The notes beneath the pieces are model-generated. The model saw only the letters and a list, made by a program, of their open reading frames with translations, did not search any database and was not told where the DNA came from. Below are positions 6,243-8,172 of a stretch of DNA of 8,172 bases, piece by piece; position 1 is the stretch's first letter; each line of letters starts with the position of its first letter. Made by a program: the position numbers and the translations under genes. Source of the stretch: Geobacter sp. (GTDB lineage Bacteria > Desulfobacterota > Desulfuromonadia > Geobacterales > Geobacteraceae); assembly GCA_003857395.1 (NCBI GenBank), contig RPRC01000254.1:1-8172 (forward strand). The letters run 5' to 3'.

Positions 6243-6764
6243 CTAGAAGGGCAGTTTACCGAAAAGGAAAAGGTCAAATACGGGCAGAGCCAAGCAGATG
6301 AAGTTCAGAACGATCAGCATCCATCCGACTACTGTTCCAGAAACCTTTTCGTAGCAGTTAGCCCAAACGGTAACCAGCAGCACGGTGAACGTACCAAACA
6401 TGAAGGCAAGGTACGGTGTTGCAGCAACAGTGACCAAACCCACATAACCGTTCAGATTAGCCACGCAATAAATGGCACAGAGGATTGCCAGCATCAAAGA
6501 AGCATTACCAACTGACTTCATGTTTTCTACGCCCCACAACAAAGCATGGGCAATCACAAGATAGAGAAGGCCGAAGGCGATCAATATTGTTGCATCCCAA
6601 AGATTCACCGGGGGTACGATTGCCTGGGCAAAACCGCCTAGCGTTACCAGAAGACCAACGCACAATGTCATCATCCCACAGGTTTTCGCGTCACCAGTAC
6701 CAAGGAAAAACAAGCCGACCGGAAACCACATCATGGTAATTGCTATCAACAGTACTAATGTCAT
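6243..6764 (-). CDS. AmiS/UreI-family urea or short-chain amide channel
   Basis: This 173-residue protein is almost entirely hydrophobic and fits the AmiS/UreI family of inner-membrane channels, which pass urea or short amides. Six membrane segments can be drawn at about 2-22, 28-49, 57-77, 88-104, 108-134 and 145-169. The first helix carries the family-like WFPVGLFFLG. Length matches AmiS and is slightly shorter than Helicobacter UreI. ATG 6764 has GGGAGG seven bases upstream. No amidase or urease gene is in the window, so the partner enzyme is elsewhere or the substrate differs; I cannot tell urea from amides by sequence. It is a single-gene unit with its own terminator, about 230 bases downstream of a sigma-54 promoter, which implies conditional, probably nitrogen-linked, expression. 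Confidence 0.85.
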   Translation of the reverse strand: MTLVLLIAITMMWFPVGLFFLGTGDAKTCGMMTLCVGLLVTLGGFAQAIVPPVNLWDATILIAFGLLYLVIAHALLWGVENMKSVGNASLMLAILCAIYCVANLNGYVGLVTVAATPYLAFMFGTFTVLLVTVWANCYEKVSGTVVGWMLIVLNFICLALPVFDLFLFGKLPF

Positions 6765-6991
6765 CTTTTTTCCTCCCTCAAAAAATTAAATTTCCCCAAT
6801 CAAAAGCCTTTACATGAAAACCAAAACAAACAAAAGTACTCCTTTGAAGCCCTTCTCGCTGACCCTCCTTTCTCTGTAATAGTGTACCGATGATTTTCAC
6901 ATCCAGCAGGCAATAACAACAACGGTCAAGGCGAATCAAGGCCAAAAGCGTACTATGCCAACCGGATCAATCAAAACATTGTTTGTTTTGT

Positions 6992-7007
6992 AGCAATTTA
7001 GGTGCCA
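6992..7007 (-). promoter_or_regulatory. Sigma-54 (RpoN) promoter of the AmiS/UreI gene
   Basis: The minus strand reads TGGCACCTAAATTGCT, against the consensus TGGCACG-N4-TTGCA. GG (7006-7005) and GC (6994-6993) are separated by exactly 10 bases as sigma-54 requires, and all but the seventh base of the -24 element and the last base agree (T is allowed there). The start of transcription is predicted near 6980-6982. It faces the channel gene and no other gene lies between. Such promoters need an ATP-dependent enhancer-binding activator. Confidence 0.75.
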
Positions 7008-7146
7008 AGAAGAAACTGTTTTCACTGCGAGGAGAGAACGGGACGCAAGGTCGATTGGTATATATTATAGGGGGCTTTTTTGCACTTTCCGGTAAAACTA
7101 CTTTTTATACTACCGTCACACAACTATTGCCGCAATGTTAACTTTC

Positions 7147-7197
7147 AGAACATTTTTCTATTATAGAACAGTTTTAGCACAAACGCCTGTGCTGTTC
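7147..7197. repeat. Cluster of inverted and direct half-sites, candidate enhancer (UAS)
   Basis: AGCACA (7176-7181) and TGTGCT (7188-7193) form a perfect inverted repeat with 6-base spacing. GAACAG (7166-7171) and CTGTTC (7192-7197) form a second, wider one. AGAACA occurs twice as a direct repeat (7147 and 7165, 18 bases apart). A 13-bp palindrome TTCTATTATAGAA lies at 7156-7168. The cluster is about 154-204 bp upstream of the -12 element, the distance typical of activator sites for sigma-54 promoters. Repeats are seen; the enhancer role is inferred. Confidence 0.45.
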
Positions 7198-7326
7198 CGC
7201 AAAATTAATACCGCGAATTTCGATCCATCGAGAATTTACCTAACCTAAAATCATCTGGAACGGGGCAGGATCTGTTTTTTGAAGCAATCCCCTTACGAAG
7301 AGCGTGAATCGGCCAGAACTTTTCTC

Positions 7327-8172
7327 TCAATAAATTTCGTACTTAAGCAAACGGCATTCTATTGGGCCGTTAAAAAGCACAATACGACGGGACGGTCTGA
7401 GCCCGACACATGAGGCCAGCACTGGATTTCCGGTCAAGACATACGCTGTATAACCTTGAAAGGATTTCTTCATGGTATCGCCCAGTTTTTTATACAGCAA
7501 CTTCAGCGATTCCTCGTCTCCCAAGCGTACACCGTATGGGGGATTGCACAATAGAATCCCGGGAGGCTGTGAAGGAACAGACTCGCCAATTCCTGCCCGC
7601 GAGAATGACACAAGACCGCCGACCCCTGCTCGATCAGCGTTTTTCCTTGCCATGTCCAAGGCACTGGCGGACATATCAGCGCCATGAATCGCAACTGGCA
7701 GAGATTCGAGTGATTGCTCCTGTGCTTCTTTCAGAACAGCATTCCATAAAACCGGATCAAAGGACGACCATCGCTGAAAGCCAAAAGCAGGTCTCGTGAG
7801 CCCTGGGGCCCGCCGAGAAGCTTTTAACGCTGCCTCGACAGGAATTGTACCCGAACCACACATGGGGTCCAGCAGGGGAATACTTCCATCCCAACCAGAC
7901 AGTTCTATCATGGCTGCTGCAAGCGTCTCCCGCAAAGGTGCCTCCTTTTTATCTAGCCGATACCCTCTCTTATCCAGACTGGCCCCTGAGGTATCGAGAC
8001 TGACCGTACAGTGATTACGGACAAGGTGCAGATTAATCAGGAGACCGGGCGACCGGGTGTCCACATCAGGTCTGCGGCCGAATGAGTCCCGTATCGTATC
8101 GACAATGGCATCCTTTGCCTTCAGAGCTGCAAATCCAGAATGAGTAATCTTCGAATCTCGAAGATTACAGGA
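7327..8172 (-). CDS. Class I SAM-dependent RNA methyltransferase, THUMP/UPF0020 type (RlmL-like), 5' end missing
   Basis: The frame is open to the right edge, so the N-terminal part is outside the window and the GTG at 8064 is internal, not the start. The visible 281 residues match the RlmL/YcbY N-terminal half: the THUMP-side tail (FGRRPDVDTRSPGLLINLHL, then SLDTSGASLDKRGYRLDK), followed by the UPF0020 methyltransferase. Motif I is DPMCGSGT (visible residues 102-109), the GAD acidic motif is at about 164-166, and motif IV is NPPYG (210-214), the signature of N2-guanine methyltransferases. The natural end is TGA at 7327. Since it lacks the C-terminal second domain of E. coli RlmL, it probably makes only one modification, plausibly m2G in 23S rRNA or a tRNA; the target is not determined. 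Confidence 0.88.
   Translation of the reverse strand, partial: SCNLRDSKITHSGFAALKAKDAIVDTIRDSFGRRPDVDTRSPGLLINLHLVRNHCTVSLDTSGASLDKRGYRLDKKEAPLRETLAAAMIELSGWDGSIPLLDPMCGSGTIPVEAALKASRRAPGLTRPAFGFQRWSSFDPVLWNAVLKEAQEQSLESLPVAIHGADMSASALDMARKNADRAGVGGLVSFSRAGIGESVPSQPPGILLCNPPYGVRLGDEESLKLLYKKLGDTMKKSFQGYTAYVLTGNPVLASCVGLRPSRRIVLFNGPIECRLLKYEIY

Larger units (their letters stand above)
6765..7326. other. 562-bp noncoding control region upstream of the AmiS/UreI gene
   Basis: No convincing gene was found on either strand. Short chance frames of about 40 codons exist without ribosome binding sites. The stretch holds a sigma-54 promoter and a cluster of inverted repeats (listed separately), two perfect TATAAT boxes (7069 to 7064 and 7165 to 7160, minus strand) without good -35 boxes, and a leader of about 217 bases between the predicted start of transcription and the channel gene. 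No clear terminator follows the methyltransferase gene at its right end. Confidence 0.6.

Noticed and set aside
6816..6837. Short TTG-started leader peptide behind AGGAG in the channel leader
   Set aside because: Only seven codons with a rare start; no conserved feature to support it.
7020..7070. Sigma-70 promoter from the TATAAT box at 7064-7069
   Set aside because: No acceptable -35 at 16 to 18 bases; box alone is expected by chance in AT-rich DNA.
7136..7249. 37-codon plus-strand frame in the control region
   Set aside because: No ribosome binding site, AT-rich low-information sequence, and it overlaps the half-site cluster.

Overview
This window reads as chromosomal DNA from a Gram-negative bacterium, most likely a Desulfobacterota (former Deltaproteobacteria, possibly Desulfobulbales) member. 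That placement is an inference from gene order (rph-rdgB, then a tRNA cluster, then tig-clpP-clpX), from the feel of the protein sequences and from moderate GC; no marker gene here settles it. Every supported gene lies on the minus strand, so the story runs from right to left.

From the right: the window opens inside a THUMP/UPF0020-type RNA methyltransferase (RlmL/YcbY-like), cut by the window edge. Next comes about 560 bp without a gene. It holds a near-perfect sigma-54 promoter (TGGCAC/TTGC with exact GG-N10-GC spacing) and, 150-200 bp upstream of it, a cluster of inverted and direct GAACA/TGTTC and AGCACA/TGTGCT half-sites that looks like an enhancer. This drives a six-helix AmiS/UreI-family urea or short-amide channel, closed by a terminator. 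A small DUF4242 protein follows as its own transcription unit with a promoter, strong RBS and terminator.

The middle holds rph (RNase PH) and rdgB (XTP/dITP pyrophosphatase), overlapping by 4 bp. Just past rdgB a strong extended -10 promoter starts a tRNA cluster: Pro(UGG), Arg(UCU), His(GUG), Leu(UAG). The four amino acids match the E. coli argX-hisR-leuT-proM operon. The cluster runs into tig (trigger factor), clpP and clpX, a cytoplasmic folding and proteolysis block. clpP and clpX overlap by 4 bp, and a perfect 13-bp hairpin terminator follows clpX. RNase PH trims tRNA 3' ends and so works on the products of its neighbours, and trigger factor and ClpXP deal with nascent and damaged proteins.

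The leftmost 300 bp are AT-rich, hold at most an unrecognised 55-codon ORF, and end in a consensus sigma-70 promoter (TTGACA-N17-TATA...) firing out of the window. lon, which follows clpX in many bacteria, is not in the window.

Most of the window is ordinary core genome. The regulated AmiS/UreI unit is the part most worth a second look. I found no CRISPR, insertion sequence, phage or defence system.
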